Source: a virus. From it: a stretch of DNA of 54,260 nt. Shown in pieces: positions 54,107-54,260 of the stretch (its first letter is position 1; each line of letters begins with the position of its first letter). The stretch lies in IMG/VR virus record IMGVR_UViG_3300047300_001096, positions 1 through 54,260 of that record; one strand, 5' to 3'. The notes under the pieces are model-generated. The model saw only the letters and a list, made by a program, of their open reading frames with translations. It ran no database searches and was not told where the DNA came from. Both the position numbers and the translations under genes were made by a program.

Positions 54107-54260
54107 TGAATTATGATAAGTATATTGGACTACCCTATCTAGACAATGGCAGAACCACAGCTGGCGTAGACTGCTGGGGATTAGCTCGTCTATTTTACAA
54201 AGACGAATATGGGATAGACTTGCCCAGTTATACTGAAGAATACATTGGTGGAACTGATCC
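54106..54260 (+). CDS. NlpC/P60-like tail tip hydrolase (gpK-like), cut by window edge
   Basis: 51 residues are visible. [38 protein letters not shown] contains the catalytic Cys in DCWGL of NlpC/P60 peptidases. TAATG overlap with the upstream gene. It should open the peptidoglycan at infection; the C-terminal part is outside the window. Confidence 0.85.
   Translation, partial: MNYDKYIGLPYLDNGRTTAGVDCWGLARLFYKDEYGIDLPSYTEEYIGGTD

Overview
The window is part of the genome of a tailed double-stranded DNA phage with a long non-contractile (siphovirus) tail. Evidence is the HK97-type head module and the run tail terminator, tail tube, frameshifted chaperone, tape measure, with no sheath gene. 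The sequence is AT-rich with near-consensus sigma70 promoters (TTGACA, 16-18 nt, TATAAT), so early transcription probably uses an unmodified bacterial RNA polymerase. Gene types (ThyX, UV-damage endonuclease, Dps, rubrerythrin, 2OG oxygenase, radical SAM) suit an aquatic proteobacterial host, but this is inference. Both ends cut through genes (DNA polymerase on the left, an NlpC/P60 tail protein on the right), so the genome is larger than the window.

Layout. 1-21.2 kb, minus strand: replication (polymerase I, primase, DnaB-like helicase, NAD ligase split in two genes, PC4-like ssDNA-binding protein), small unknown genes, a split rubrerythrin/rubredoxin, ClpP, seven tRNA genes, a radical SAM/2OG oxygenase/UV endonuclease island and a DUF5664 nucleotide hydrolase. 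A divergent promoter pair lies at 21.2 kb. 21.3-29.35 kb, plus strand: SleB-like hydrolase, ThyX, MazG and many small overlapping genes. 29.4-30.5 kb: about 1 kb without genes, with a minus-strand promoter and a terminator roughly 860 nt apart and dense pairing potential; I read it as a candidate large structured RNA. 30.7-36.5 kb, minus strand: moron-like single-gene modules (HTH paralogs, two SemiSWEET transporters, two SprT-like metalloproteases, DnaQ-like exonuclease, HAD phosphatase), separated by a repeated divergent-promoter cassette that also fires short plus-strand RNAs. 36.8-54.3 kb, plus strand: terminase with an aldolase gene between its subunits, Dps, HNH, portal, protease-scaffold-capsid fusion, connectors, tail genes.

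How it fits together: the left arm supplies replication and nucleotide metabolism, the middle carries host-interaction and regulatory cargo under individual promoters, and the right arm builds and packs the virion. The most unusual content is non-coding: the candidate giant RNA, inverted-repeat-bounded elements filling tRNA spacers and other gaps, a 13-bp dispersed motif (TGACCCTAAACTG), and the repeated divergent promoter cassette with its short structured RNAs. All function calls rest on reading motifs by eye; no database search was possible.
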